Positions 26,268 through 35,538 are shown, numbered from the stretch's first letter. The stretch is DNA of 64,000 nt from CBDDIP01 sp965279405 (GCA_965279405.1 OZ257157.1:3782001-3846000); one strand, 5' to 3'. The notes: generated by a model not told the origin, from the letters alone. Made by a program: numbers and translations.

Positions 26268-27431
26268 ATGACCCTGTCGTTCATGCAGCGCAAGCCGGAT
26301 TCCGGCCTCGGCAACATCCGCTCCAGCCCCGGCTCACCCAGTCGCAACATCGACTGGGTGCTGCTGATGGCGCAGTCGGCGCTGTCGGTCATCGGCCTCG
26401 CGGTCATCTACTCCGCCTCGCACAGCAAGTTCTCCAACCCGTACCTGTTCGTCACCCGCCAGGAGATCTTCCTCATCGGCGCCGTCGTCGGCATGGTCGT
26501 GGTCATGTCCGTGGACTACGACTGGTGGAAGGAGCGGGCGCGGTTCCTGTACGGCGTGACGCTCATGTTTCTGGTCCTCGTGATCCTGGCCGGCGCGGTC
26601 AGCAGCGGGGCTCGGCTGAGCTTCGATGTCGGACCGCTCAAGCTGCAGCCGGCCGAGTTCGCCAAGTTCACCGTGCTGCTCGCGCTGGCCGCCTACCTCG
26701 GCGAGGACGAGCGCGACGGCGACGTCGACTACGCCCGCTTCATCAGCGGCTTGCTGCTCGTCGGCGTGCCGGCCGCGTTGGTGATCGTCCAGCCCGACCT
26801 CGGGACGTCGTCGGTGCTGATCGCCATGGTGATGGGGGTGATGCTCGTCGCCGGGGCACGCCCGAAGTACATCTTCCTGATCACCGTGCTGTCGGCGATG
26901 ACCGTCGGCGCGGCGATCGTCAGCGGCATCGTCAACGAGTACCAGCTCGACCGGATCACGGTCTTCTTCAACCAGGACACCAGCAACCCGGCCCTGCGCG
27001 ACGTGGCCTACCAGGGGCGCAACGCGGTGCGCGCCATCGCCACCGGTGGGATCACCGGCAAGGGCTGGCTGAAGGCGCCGATCACCAACTCCGGCGACAT
27101 CCCCGTGCAATGGGCCGACTTCCCGTTCTCGGCGATCGGTGAGCAGTTCGGACTGGTCGGCTGCGGGATCGTCGTCGGGCTCTTCGCGGTCATGCTGTTC
27201 CGCATCTGGCGCATCGCCCACCTGTCGCGCGACATGCTCGGCACGTACCTCTGCGCCGGTGCCTTCACGATGCTGCTCTGGCAGCTGTTCCAGAACGTGG
27301 CGATGACCGTCGGGGTGATGCCGATCACCGGCCTGCCGCTGCCCTTCATCTCCTACGGCGGCTCCAGCCTGGTGACCTTCTTCGCCATCATGGGCCTGGT
27401 CCAGAGCGTCCACATGAGAAGGTATCGATAG
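26268..27431 (+). CDS. rodA: Peptidoglycan glycosyltransferase RodA (SEDS family)
   Basis: A 387-residue polytopic protein with about ten membrane segments. It polymerises lipid II for the lateral wall with PBP2. Family signatures are present: KLQPAEFAKFTVLLALAAYL with the conserved Pro/Glu, VIVQPDLGTSSVL, and near the end GVMPITGLPLPFISYGGSSLV. ATG 26268 lies 10 bp after mrdA. Confidence 0.95.
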   Translation: MTLSFMQRKPDSGLGNIRSSPGSPSRNIDWVLLMAQSALSVIGLAVIYSASHSKFSNPYLFVTRQEIFLIGAVVGMVVVMSVDYDWWKERARFLYGVTLMFLVLVILAGAVSSGARLSFDVGPLKLQPAEFAKFTVLLALAAYLGEDERDGDVDYARFISGLLLVGVPAALVIVQPDLGTSSVLIAMVMGVMLVAGARPKYIFLITVLSAMTVGAAIVSGIVNEYQLDRITVFFNQDTSNPALRDVAYQGRNAVRAIATGGITGKGWLKAPITNSGDIPVQWADFPFSAIGEQFGLVGCGIVVGLFAVMLFRIWRIAHLSRDMLGTYLCAGAFTMLLWQLFQNVAMTVGVMPITGLPLPFISYGGSSLVTFFAIMGLVQSVHMRRYR

Positions 27432-27534
27432 AACCGCTTTGTTGCGGACGCTCGCTCACGCGCCAGACAGCTCGACGCTCGTCCGGTAGCACTCTGGCCA
27501 GTGGTGGAGATCTGACAACGAGACGTTCATTTCG

Positions 27535-27583
27535 GGCTCGCTGCGCTCGCCTGCCGTGTTCGCTCGCTGCGCTCGCTCACCCG
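27535..27583 (+). repeat. Dispersed GC-rich repeat, copy 2
   Basis: A near copy of 19337-19391 in the 221-bp gap between rodA and the radical SAM gene. No other feature was seen in this gap apart from the promoter at 27639. Confidence 0.8.
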
Positions 27584-27638
27584 AACTCCAGTTCGACCGT
27601 GCTCCTCCCGCATCCGCCTGTGACCGTCGTCTCCCCGG

Positions 27639-27644
27639 TAACCT
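27639..27644 (+). promoter_or_regulatory. -10 box TAACCT, near-leaderless
   Basis: Eight bases separate the box from ATG 27653. Confidence 0.5.
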
Positions 27645-27652
27645 GGGTTCAC

Positions 27653-29668
27653 ATGACTTCGCTCTGGGCGCGGATCGAACCGCTCCTGGCTCGGGTGAAC
27701 AAGCCTGCCCGTTACATCGGTTGCGAGGATGGCGCTGTCACTCCCCGGATCGCTCCGGGCAAGGTGAACTGGCTGCTGGCCTATCCCGATACCTACGAAA
27801 TCGGCCTGCCCAACCAGGGGCTGCAGATCCTCTATGAACTGCTGAACGAGCGCGACGACGCCGTCGCCGAGCGCGCCTACGCGCCCTGGCACGACCTCGA
27901 GGCGCTGATGCGAGCACGGCGCGTCCCGCTGTTCTCGGTCGACACGCACCGCGCTGCCGACGAGTTCGACCTGATCGCGTTCAACCTGTCGGCCGAGCTC
28001 GTCTACACGAACGTGCTGAACATGGTCGACCTCGCGGGGGTGCCCGTGCGCAGCGCCCGCCGCGGCCCGACCGATCCGCTCGTCGTCATCGGCGGCCACT
28101 GCGCGTTCAACCCCGAGCCCCTGGCCGACTTCATCGACGTGGCCGTGCTCGGCGAGGGCGAGGAGGTGATCGGCGAGATCACCGAGGTCGTCCACGAGTG
28201 GAAGGCCGATGGCCGCACCGAGGGGTCGCGCGAGTGGGTCCTGCGAGCACTGGCCAAGATCCCCGGGGTCTACGTGCCGTCGATGTACGACGTCGCCTAC
28301 GACGGCGAGCGCCTCGTCGCGGTCACCCCGAAGTACGCCGACATCCCCGCCGAGGTGCACAAGCGCACCGTTGCCGATCTCGGGGCGTGGCCGTACCCGA
28401 AGCGACCACTGGCACCGCTCACCGAGGTGGTCCACGATCGTCTCAGCGTCGAGGTGTTCCGCGGCTGCACCCGCGGGTGCCGCTTCTGCCAGGCGGGGAT
28501 GATCACCCGTCCCGTTCGTGAGCGTCCGGCCGAGCAGGTGCGCACGATGATCGCCGAGGGGTTGCGCCGCACCGGCTACGACGAGGTCGCCCTGACCTCG
28601 TTGTCCACCGCCGACTTCAGCGGCATCGAACAGGTGCTTCGGGACATCAACCCGCCCGCCACGAACTCGTCCACGAACCAGCCCTCGACGAACCAACTGG
28701 GCTGCGATCCGGGCGCCGGCACGATCTCGGTCAGCCTGCCGTCGTTGCGCGTCGACGCGTTCACCGTCGGCCTCGCCGGCCAGGTGTCGGGCGGCCGTCG
28801 CAGTGGCCTGACCTTCGCGCCCGAGGCGGGCAGCTGGCGCCTGCGCAACGTGATCAACAAGCTGATCACGGAGGAAGACCTGTACAGCGCGGTCGACAGC
28901 GCGTACTCGCAGGGCTGGTCGCGGATGAAGCTCTACTTCCTCAGCGGGCTGCCGACCGAGACCGACGAGGACACGTTGGGCATCGCCGAGCTGGCCCGCC
29001 AGTGCGTGTCCATCGGCCGCCGCCACACCAACCGCGCCAGCGTCACCGTCAGCCTCGGTGGATTCGTGCCGAAGGTGCACACGCCGTTCCAGTGGTTCGG
29101 CCAGAACACCACCGCGGAGCTGCGCCGCAAGGTCCAGCTCGTCCGCGAGGCGACGTCGCGTGCAAAGGGCGTCAACCTCAAGTGGCACGATCCCGCGGCC
29201 ACGTTGGCGGAAGGCATCGTCTCGCGCGGCGATCGTCGCATCGGCAACGTGATCGAGCGGGTGTGGCGCGACGGCGGCACGTTCCAGGAGTGGAGCGAGC
29301 ACTTCGACGTGCGCCGGTGGGAGCACGCGATGGCGGCCGAGGGTCTGTCGCTCGACTGGTACGTGCACCGCCACCGCGACGAGACCGAGGTGCTGCCGTG
29401 GGCGCACCTGTCCGCCGGGTTGCACCCCGACTTCCTCTGGCTCGACTGGCAGGCCGCGCTGGCCGGCAGCGGACTCGAGGACTGCCGGTGGACGCCCTGC
29501 TACGACTGCGGCGTCTGCACCGGCTACGGCATCGAGCACGTCGTCGCCTCACCGGTGCCGCCCGCCGGCGGCAGTCAGGGCACGGGACAGGACCTCGCCC
29601 GCGGTGGCGAGGTGCCGGTGCAGCTCCTGTCGCGGCGGCCCGCCCGCCCCGAAGTGGTGTCAGCGTGA
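27653..29668 (+). CDS. TIGR03960-family B12-binding-like radical SAM protein
   Basis: A 671-residue protein. An N-terminal B12-binding-like domain (YPDTYEIGLPNQGLQILYELLN) leads to a radical SAM core. The 4Fe-4S cysteines are in FRGCTRGCRFCQAG. EVALTSLSTADFSG and LTFAPEAGSWRLRNVINK fit the SAM barrel. A C-terminal Cys-rich piece (CRWTPCYDCGVCTGYG) may hold a second cluster. A low-complexity insert (NPPATNSSTNQPSTNQLG) sits inside the barrel. The family is always linked to the next gene (DUF2344) and to rne/rplU/rpmA in actinobacteria. Its reaction is not known; RNA or ribosome modification is a common guess. Confidence 0.92.
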   Translation: MTSLWARIEPLLARVNKPARYIGCEDGAVTPRIAPGKVNWLLAYPDTYEIGLPNQGLQILYELLNERDDAVAERAYAPWHDLEALMRARRVPLFSVDTHRAADEFDLIAFNLSAELVYTNVLNMVDLAGVPVRSARRGPTDPLVVIGGHCAFNPEPLADFIDVAVLGEGEEVIGEITEVVHEWKADGRTEGSREWVLRALAKIPGVYVPSMYDVAYDGERLVAVTPKYADIPAEVHKRTVADLGAWPYPKRPLAPLTEVVHDRLSVEVFRGCTRGCRFCQAGMITRPVRERPAEQVRTMIAEGLRRTGYDEVALTSLSTADFSGIEQVLRDINPPATNSSTNQPSTNQLGCDPGAGTISVSLPSLRVDAFTVGLAGQVSGGRRSGLTFAPEAGSWRLRNVINKLITEEDLYSAVDSAYSQGWSRMKLYFLSGLPTETDEDTLGIAELARQCVSIGRRHTNRASVTVSLGGFVPKVHTPFQWFGQNTTAELRRKVQLVREATSRAKGVNLKWHDPAATLAEGIVSRGDRRIGNVIERVWRDGGTFQEWSEHFDVRRWEHAMAAEGLSLDWYVHRHRDETEVLPWAHLSAGLHPDFLWLDWQAALAGSGLEDCRWTPCYDCGVCTGYGIEHVVASPVPPAGGSQGTGQDLARGGEVPVQLLSRRPARPEVVSA

Positions 29669-29712
29669 ACAGTGTCAGCGTGAACAGCGGCGTGAACGGT
29701 CTCGGCGTGAAC
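29657..29712 (+). repeat. 15-bp tandem duplication at a stop/start junction
   Basis: GTGTCAGCGTGAACA occurs at 29657-29671 and again at 29672-29686. Two shortened copies ending in GCGTGAAC follow. Each copy repeats the GTGA stop/start overlap, giving several in-frame GTG codons. Confidence 0.85.
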
Positions 29713-30477
29713 GCCAACGTTCGCCTGCGCGTGCGGCACACGAAGCTCGGCAAGATCCGCTTCACCAGTCATCGCGACACCGCTCGCCACTGGGAGCGGG
29801 CCATCCGCAAGACCGGGATCCGGGTCGCCTACTCGAACGGCTTCACGCCCCGCCCGCGCCTGGCCTTCGGCCTCGCGCTGCCGACAGGTGCCGAGTCGCT
29901 GGCCGAGTACCTCGACATCGAGCTGCTCGATCAGGAGCTGCCGTCGGTCGCCGAGCTGCCGGGGTTGTTCACCGCCGAGCTGCCGTCCGGCTACGAGGTC
30001 ACTGCCGTCATGTTGCGCACCGGTGACGAGGCAGCCTCGTTGCAGGAGGTCGTCGTCGCCACGTCGTGGACGATCGCCGTCGTCGGACCGTCGGGCGACG
30101 AGGTGGCACAAGCCGTCGATCGCGCCAACGCGGCGAGCGAGCTGCTCGTCGAGCGTCAGCGCAAGGGCCACCGGCACGTCGACGACGTGCGCGGCGCCAT
30201 CGAGTCGCTGTCAGTGGCCGACAGCGTGAGTCCGAACGACGAGCCCGTCGATGAGCACGTCGACCGGCGTCCGCACCTGTGCGCGGTGCTGGACACCACG
30301 GGCCGAGGTCTGCGCCCCATCGAGCTGATCGGCGCGGTCTTCCCGCACCTCGATCCGCTCGACGTGATGGGACGCGTGGTGCGCATGGAGCAATGGATCG
30401 AGCGCGACGGCCTTCGCCGGGAGATCATCCCGGTGCTGTCGCCTGCTGCGTCTGCCGCGGCCGCGGCCGACGCCTAG
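29665..30477 (+). CDS. TIGR03936-family protein (DUF2344)
   Basis: A protein of up to 270 residues. The conserved start VRLRVRHTKLGKIRFTSHRDTARHWERAIRKTGI, then YSNGFTPRPRLAFGLALPTGAES, marks the DUF2344 domain (about residues 16-210). It is the obligate neighbour of the radical SAM gene, and the two occur fused in some bacteria. The start is uncertain: GTG codons at 29665, 29680, 29692 and 29707 are all in frame because of a tandem duplication. The first overlaps the upstream stop codon as GTGA. Function is unknown but is presumably joint with the radical SAM enzyme. Confidence 0.88.
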   Translation: MNSVSVNSGVNGLGVNANVRLRVRHTKLGKIRFTSHRDTARHWERAIRKTGIRVAYSNGFTPRPRLAFGLALPTGAESLAEYLDIELLDQELPSVAELPGLFTAELPSGYEVTAVMLRTGDEAASLQEVVVATSWTIAVVGPSGDEVAQAVDRANAASELLVERQRKGHRHVDDVRGAIESLSVADSVSPNDEPVDEHVDRRPHLCAVLDTTGRGLRPIELIGAVFPHLDPLDVMGRVVRMEQWIERDGLRREIIPVLSPAASAAAAADA

Positions 30478-30489
30478 AAGGGAACGAAC

Positions 30490-32517
30490 ATGGACGAGAC
30501 CCCCAACGACGACCGGCACGACGACGTGTCCGACGCGCCGTACGTCGAACCGCCTGCGGACACCGATCGTGACAACGGTGCTGCTCTCACCGACGACGGT
30601 GACTCGGAGGTGGACGGCGACCCGACGGTGCGCACGGCTGCGCAGCGCAAGCGGCGTCGTGGCTCGCGTGGTGGCAAGAACCGCAAGAAGCCGGCCGGTG
30701 CCGGTGGCGCCGTCGGTGATGCCGAGGACGCGGACGATGATGCCGACGACGACATCGATGACGCTGGAGACAGCGCTGCCGGGGCCGAGGAGCTCGATGC
30801 CGACGTGGCGTCGAACGGCACCACGCCGCCGGCGACGCGTGCGCCTCGATCGCGCGCCGTTGCCGACAAGCATCCGGAGCTGCCCGAGCGCATCGGCGAA
30901 GGACGGCCCTCGGCGGAGGCCGCGGAGAAGGCGCTCGTCCGCAAGCCGCAGATCGGCGACACCCGCCCGGCTCCGGCCGGCGCTGCCGGCGCCGCGCCCG
31001 CAGCGAAGCCGGCCGGCAAGGGCCGCGAGCGCAACGCCGACAGCAAGCCGGCCGCGCGCGAGCGCGTCGACGTCGACCGCGACGGTGATGATGGCGAACG
31101 CGGCGACGCGGCGAAGAAGAAGCGCCGTCGCAGCTCGTCGTCGCGGTCGCGCAAGCCCGTGTCCGGCGGGGCGCCGGTCACCTCGATGCCCGAGCTCGAC
31201 CCGGACGTCCTGGAGCGCCGGCGAGGCCGCGAGCGCAAGGGCCGCCCCGTCGGTCGCTACCTCATGTGCGTGCAGGTCCGTCCGACGCTGACCCAGGTCG
31301 CCGTCCTCGAGGGTCGCACCCTGATCGAGCACTACGTCAGCCGTCCCGCCGACGACGTCGGCCAGATCCACGGCAACATCTACCTCGGCAAGGTGCAGAA
31401 CGTGCTGCCCGGCATGGAGGCCGCGTTCGTCGACATCGGCACGCCGAAGAACGCCGTGCTCTACCGCGGCGACGTGCAGTACAACGAAGAGGACATCGTC
31501 GAGAAGAGCGGGCAGCCGCGCATCGAGCAGATGCTCAAGGCACGGCAGCTGCTGCTGTGCCAGGTCACCAAGAACCCGATCGGCGCCAAGGGCGCGCGCC
31601 TGACGCAAGAGGTCTCGCTGCCCGGCCGCTTCGTGGTGCTGATCCCGAACTCGAAGACGTACGGCATCTCCAAGCGCCTGCCCGATGACGTGCGCAAGCG
31701 TCTGCGCACGATCCTCGATCGCGTCAAGCCCAACGAGCACGGTCTGATCGTGCGCACCGCGGCCGAGCACGCCACCGAGCACGAGCTGCGCGCCGACATG
31801 ACCCGCCTCCTCGACCAGTGGAACGCGATCGAGGCCAAGGCCAAGCGAGCCAACGGTCCGACGCTGCTCTACCGCGAGCCGGAGCTGGCCGTGCGCGTCA
31901 TCCGCGAGGAGTTCAACGCCGAGTACCGCGGCGTCGTCATCGACGACCAGCGGCTGCACGACGACGTGCACGACTACATCGGCGCGTTCAACCCCGAGCT
32001 CGCCGATCGCGTCGAGCACTACGACGCGGCGGAGGAGGGGCTGCCGATCTTCGAGCGCTTCCACATCCACGAGCAGCTGCACAAGGCGCTCGACCGCAAG
32101 GTCTGGCTGCCGTCGGGCGGATCGCTGATCATCGAGCACACGGAGGCGCTCACCGTGATCGACGTCAACACGGGCAAGAACGTCGGCACCTCGAACCTCG
32201 AGCAGACGGTGTTCCACAACAACCTGGAGGCTGCCGAAGAGGTGGCCAAGCAGCTGCGCCTGCGCGACATCGGCGGCATCGTCGTCATCGACTTCATCGA
32301 CATGGAGATCAAGGACAACCGGCGCAAGGTCGTCGACTCGTTCCGCTCCGCGCTGGCTCGGGACAAGACCCGCACGCAGGTGTTCGACATCACCGAGTTG
32401 GGCCTGGTGGAGATGACCCGCAAGCGCATCGGTGAGGGCCTGCTGGTCAACTTCGCCGACCAGTGCCCGAACTGCGAGGGCCGTGGCGTGATGATCGACC
32501 ACGCCCTCCTCGATTGA
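30490..32517 (+). CDS. rne: Ribonuclease E/G family protein
   Basis: A 675-residue endoribonuclease for mRNA decay and rRNA processing. The first 250 residues are a disordered Asp/Arg/Lys-rich extension, as in actinobacterial RNase E. The S1-containing catalytic part starts at about 254 (GRYLMCVQVRPTLTQVAVLEG, IHGNIYLGKVQNVLPGMEAAFVDIG). Catalytic aspartates are Asp558 (VIDVNTGKNVG) and Asp601 (VVIDFIDM); their spacing of 43 equals that of E. coli RNase E. CPNC at about 658-661 is the zinc-link. The protein ends shortly after, without a long C-terminal scaffold. It lies 12 bp after the DUF2344 gene. Confidence 0.95.
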   Translation: MDETPNDDRHDDVSDAPYVEPPADTDRDNGAALTDDGDSEVDGDPTVRTAAQRKRRRGSRGGKNRKKPAGAGGAVGDAEDADDDADDDIDDAGDSAAGAEELDADVASNGTTPPATRAPRSRAVADKHPELPERIGEGRPSAEAAEKALVRKPQIGDTRPAPAGAAGAAPAAKPAGKGRERNADSKPAARERVDVDRDGDDGERGDAAKKKRRRSSSSRSRKPVSGGAPVTSMPELDPDVLERRRGRERKGRPVGRYLMCVQVRPTLTQVAVLEGRTLIEHYVSRPADDVGQIHGNIYLGKVQNVLPGMEAAFVDIGTPKNAVLYRGDVQYNEEDIVEKSGQPRIEQMLKARQLLLCQVTKNPIGAKGARLTQEVSLPGRFVVLIPNSKTYGISKRLPDDVRKRLRTILDRVKPNEHGLIVRTAAEHATEHELRADMTRLLDQWNAIEAKAKRANGPTLLYREPELAVRVIREEFNAEYRGVVIDDQRLHDDVHDYIGAFNPELADRVEHYDAAEEGLPIFERFHIHEQLHKALDRKVWLPSGGSLIIEHTEALTVIDVNTGKNVGTSNLEQTVFHNNLEAAEEVAKQLRLRDIGGIVVIDFIDMEIKDNRRKVVDSFRSALARDKTRTQVFDITELGLVEMTRKRIGEGLLVNFADQCPNCEGRGVMIDHALLD

Positions 32518-32563
32518 TGCGGCTGATCGCGTCCGGCCAGTTGGGGCCCTTGGCTCCGACCGA

Positions 32564-32569
32564 TAGAGT
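32564..32569 (+). promoter_or_regulatory. -10 box TAGAGT, short leader
   Basis: Nine bases separate the box from ATG 32579 of rplU, so the ribosomal protein pair can be transcribed apart from rne. Confidence 0.5.
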
Positions 32570-32578
32570 CGTGGGGCT

Positions 32579-32890
32579 ATGTACGCAGTGATCGCTTCCG
32601 GTGGCAAGCAGGCTCGGGTCGCCGAAGGCCAGCAGGTCCACGTTGAATTGCTCGATGCCGAGGTGGAGAGCGAGGTGTCGCTGACCCCGGTTCTCCTGGT
32701 CGACGGCGACACCGTCCTGGCCACCCCCGATCAGCTGAAGGGCGCCTCGGTCACCGCCAAGGTGGTCGGCTGGGCCCAGGGCCCGAAGATCGACGGCTTC
32801 ACCTACAAGCGGCGCACCAACCAGCGTCGCCGCTACGGGCACCGTCAGCGTTACCACGTCATCGAGATCACGTCGATCAAGAAGGGCTGA
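32579..32890 (+). CDS. rplU: 50S ribosomal protein L21
   Basis: A 103-residue protein of standard length. MYAVIASGGKQARVAEGQQV and the C-terminal YKRRTNQRRRYGHRQRYHVIEI are diagnostic. L21 binds 23S rRNA in the large subunit. rpmA follows after 6 bp. Confidence 0.97.
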   Translation: MYAVIASGGKQARVAEGQQVHVELLDAEVESEVSLTPVLLVDGDTVLATPDQLKGASVTAKVVGWAQGPKIDGFTYKRRTNQRRRYGHRQRYHVIEITSIKKG

Positions 32891-32896
32891 ACCGCC

Positions 32897-33151
32897 ATGT
32901 CGAAGACCAAAGGTGGCGGGTCAACCCGCAACGGCCGTGACTCCAACGCCCAGCGCCTCGGCGTGAAGGTGTTCGGCGGCAGCGCGATCCACGCCGGCAC
33001 GATCATCGTCCGCCAGCGCGGCACGAAGTTCCACCCCGGCAAGAACGTCGGCATCGGTGGCGACGACACGCTGTTCGCCCTCATCGACGGTTCGGTGAAG
33101 TTCGGCGAGCGCAAGGGCCGCAAGGTCGTCGACGTCGAACCCGCCGTCTGA
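32897..33151 (+). CDS. rpmA: 50S ribosomal protein L27
   Basis: An 84-residue protein. The N-terminus SKTKGGGSTRNGRDSNAQRLGVKVFGG reaches the peptidyl-transferase centre. IIVRQRGTKFHPG is typical. No Firmicutes-type cleavable extension is present. It is followed by a small hairpin and a convergent gene rather than by obgE. Confidence 0.97.
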   Translation: MSKTKGGGSTRNGRDSNAQRLGVKVFGGSAIHAGTIIVRQRGTKFHPGKNVGIGGDDTLFALIDGSVKFGERKGRKVVDVEPAV

Positions 33152-33163
33152 GCTGTCGCTCAG
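33148..33163. terminator. Small hairpin between convergent stops
   Basis: CTGAGC/GCTCAG (33148-33153 with 33158-33163) with a 4-nt loop includes both the rpmA stop and the amidohydrolase stop. It is short, so the efficiency is doubtful. Confidence 0.4.
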
Positions 33164-34386
33164 GTTGCGGTCGCGTCCACCACGACGCGACCTGATTGCA
33201 CCACCCAGCGGATCCTGCTGCGCAGGTCGCTGAGGTCGAGGGGCGCGCCGCGAGCGATCACCAGATCGGCGCGCTTGCCGGGCTCCAACGAGCCGCGATC
33301 GTCGGCGAGGCCCATCAGCTCGGCGGCAGTGCGCGTCGTCGACACGAGCGCGTCGCCCACGCTCATCCCGCAGTCGACCATCTGGTCCAGCTCGCGCAGG
33401 TTCTGGCCGTGGGGGAGGACGCCGGAGTCCGTGCCCATCGCCACCTTGACGCCGGCGGCGATCGCTCGGCGGATGCTCTGGCGGTGGGTCTCCATCACCA
33501 TCTTCGTCTTCTCGATCGCGTAGGCGGGCACGTTGACCCCGCGATCGGCGGCCTCGAGCACGCCCATCGGGGCGACGAGCGTCGGCACGAGGTACGTGCC
33601 GCGTTCGAGCATCATCGAGATCGCCTCGTCGTCGAGGTAGATGCCGTGCTCGATCGAGCGGATGCCGGCGCGGACGGCGGACTTGATGCCGTCGGTGGCC
33701 TGCGCGTGGGCCATCACCCACTTGCCTGCGGCAGTCGCCTCGGCGACGAGCACGTCGAGCTCGTCGTCGCGGAAGTGACCGTGACGCGGATCGTCGCGAG
33801 GCGACAGGACCCCGCCGCTGGTGCACACCTTGATGACGTCGGCGCCGGCGCGGATCAGCTCGCGCACCTTCTTGCGCATCTCGTCGGGACCGTCGACGAT
33901 GTTGTGCGGCTTGCCCGGGTGGGGCACCCCGAGGATGCTGGGCATGTGCGCGCCGCACGGCGACCATCCGTCGCCGTGGCCGCCGGTCTGGCTGAGGATG
34001 GTGATCGAGATCTGCATGTCCGGCCCGGGCACCAGGCCGCTGCGCTGCGCGGTCTTCACCCCGAGGTCGCTGCCGCCTGCCTCGCGGACCGTCGTCACCC
34101 CGGTGGCCAACGTGCGCGCCATCCGTTCGGCAGCGAGGTAGAAGTTCATCGAGAACGGTGTGCTGACCCCGAACATCGGGTCGAGGTTGCCGTCGGACAT
34201 GAAGTGCACGTGGCAGTCGATGAACCCCGGGTAGACGGCGTGGCCCGTGGCGTCGATCTCGGTGTCGCCGTCGAGCCCCGGTCCGACGGCGACGATCCGG
34301 TCGCCCTCGATGACGACGTCGGCAGGATGCGGCTCGTGTCCGACGCTGTCGAACACGAGGCCGCCACGGATCAGGAGGCGAGTCAT
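33160..34386 (-). CDS. Metal-dependent amidohydrolase (imidazolonepropionase/prolidase-like)
   Basis: A 408-residue binuclear-type amidohydrolase. Metal ligands are visible as HVH in GFIDCHVHF, a probable carboxylated Lys in ADVIKVCTSGG, His in VMAHAQ, His in SIEHGIY, and Asp in MGTDSG. The N-terminal beta-sandwich start (RLLIRGGLVFD) and the C-terminal GSLEPGKRADLVI are typical. The substrate is not predictable; relatives cleave Xaa-Pro dipeptides or cyclic amides. It is the first gene of a block that separates rpmA from obgE. A leaderless-type -10 box lies 6 nt before the ATG. Confidence 0.88.
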   Translation of the reverse strand: MTRLLIRGGLVFDSVGHEPHPADVVIEGDRIVAVGPGLDGDTEIDATGHAVYPGFIDCHVHFMSDGNLDPMFGVSTPFSMNFYLAAERMARTLATGVTTVREAGGSDLGVKTAQRSGLVPGPDMQISITILSQTGGHGDGWSPCGAHMPSILGVPHPGKPHNIVDGPDEMRKKVRELIRAGADVIKVCTSGGVLSPRDDPRHGHFRDDELDVLVAEATAAGKWVMAHAQATDGIKSAVRAGIRSIEHGIYLDDEAISMMLERGTYLVPTLVAPMGVLEAADRGVNVPAYAIEKTKMVMETHRQSIRRAIAAGVKVAMGTDSGVLPHGQNLRELDQMVDCGMSVGDALVSTTRTAAELMGLADDRGSLEPGKRADLVIARGAPLDLSDLRSRIRWVVQSGRVVVDATAT

Positions 34387-34392
34387 CGGCAG

Positions 34393-34398
34393 ATCGTA
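34393..34398 (-). promoter_or_regulatory. -10 box TACGAT, leaderless position
   Basis: Six bases separate the box from ATG 34386 of the amidohydrolase gene. Confidence 0.5.
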
Positions 34399-34410
34399 CG
34401 CGGGTGGTCG

Positions 34411-35532
34411 TCAGCGCAGCAGACGCGGGCTGTCGATCCCCCGGGGAAGCCGGTCGGCGGGCCAGCCGAGCAGGTTGACCGCGGTCTCGAAGGCGAACCG
34501 GTCGGTCATCCCGGCGACGTAGGTGACGGCCGCTCGCACCGGGTCGGGTTCGGTGAGCTGGGTGACGCTGTCCAGCAGTTGCGGGTGCTCGGCGAAGTGG
34601 TCGACGAGTGCACGAAGGACGGCGATCACCGCGTCCGCCTGCTCCACCGAGGCCGGCCGCTTGTACACCCGCTCGTAGTTGAAGGCTCGCAGGTCGGCCA
34701 GCGCCTCGGCATGGGCGTGATCGATGCCGATCACACCCGTCGTGCTGATCGAGTGAACCAACGCCCCGATCAGCGCGCGCAGCTGACGCGATCGCGTGTC
34801 GCCGAGCACCGCGAGCACGGATCGAGGCAGATCGTCGGGGCCGACGATGCCACCACTGATGGCGTCCTCGAGGTCGTGCGCGCAGTAGGCGTAGCGATCG
34901 GCCCAGCTGACCACGGCACCTTCGGGCGTCGAGGGGGTCGGGCGCGACCACGAGTGGTTGCGGATCCCGTCGAGCGTCTCCGAGCACAGGTTCAGCGGCT
35001 GCAGCACGACGTCCGCGCCCCACACCGCGTGGTGGTAGCCGCCGGCGATGTACTGGTCGAACGCATCCTCGCTGGCGTGGCCACCCGGGCCGTGCCCGCA
35101 ATCGTGGCCCAGGGCGATCGCCTCGGTCAGCGCGACGTTGAGACCGACGGCGCGGGAGATCGCGGTGGCGACCTGGGCGACTTCGAGCGCGTGGGTCAGG
35201 CGGGTGCGTTGGTGATCTGCCGGCCACACGAACACCTGGGTCTTGCCCGCCAGTCGACGGAAGGCGGTCGAGTGCAGGATGCGGTCGCGGTCGCGTTCGA
35301 AGCAGGTCCGCAGCTCGTCGGGCTCCTCGGCGAGCAAGCGATCTCCGGCGCCGAGTGCACGCGTCGCGCCGTCGGCCAACCTCGCGTCCTCGTGCTCCTC
35401 ACGCTCCGTGCGCCCGACGAGCATGGGCTCGACGGCCGGCGGAGGACCGGCGCGATGGGCGAGCACGATGCCGGTGAGTTGGGCACCGCCACGCATCGTC
35501 TCGATCCACTCCTGCTCGCGCTCGGTGGTCAT
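34411..35532 (-). CDS. dgt: dGTPase-like deoxynucleotide triphosphohydrolase (HD domain)
   Basis: A 373-residue HD-domain protein that releases triphosphate from dNTPs. RDRDRILHSTAFRRLAGKTQVF and RTRLTHALEVAQVA give the first His. HDCGHGPGGHASE gives the HD pair and second His. YCAHDLEDA gives the last Asp. The length suits the short Dgt-like type. Unlike many actinobacteria, dnaG is not adjacent. ATG 35532 is supported by a -10 box 6 nt upstream; a frame extension to 35763 is not needed. Confidence 0.9.
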   Translation of the reverse strand: MTTEREQEWIETMRGGAQLTGIVLAHRAGPPPAVEPMLVGRTEREEHEDARLADGATRALGAGDRLLAEEPDELRTCFERDRDRILHSTAFRRLAGKTQVFVWPADHQRTRLTHALEVAQVATAISRAVGLNVALTEAIALGHDCGHGPGGHASEDAFDQYIAGGYHHAVWGADVVLQPLNLCSETLDGIRNHSWSRPTPSTPEGAVVSWADRYAYCAHDLEDAISGGIVGPDDLPRSVLAVLGDTRSRQLRALIGALVHSISTTGVIGIDHAHAEALADLRAFNYERVYKRPASVEQADAVIAVLRALVDHFAEHPQLLDSVTQLTEPDPVRAAVTYVAGMTDRFAFETAVNLLGWPADRLPRGIDSPRLLR

Positions 35533-35538
35533 CCGGCC

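Noticed and set aside
23303..26407. A 1034-codon open frame on the minus strand opposite mrdA.
   Set aside because: It is the antisense shadow of mreD-mrdA in high-GC DNA: low-complexity Arg/Asp/His/Gly composition, no domain, and it covers genes with full motifs.
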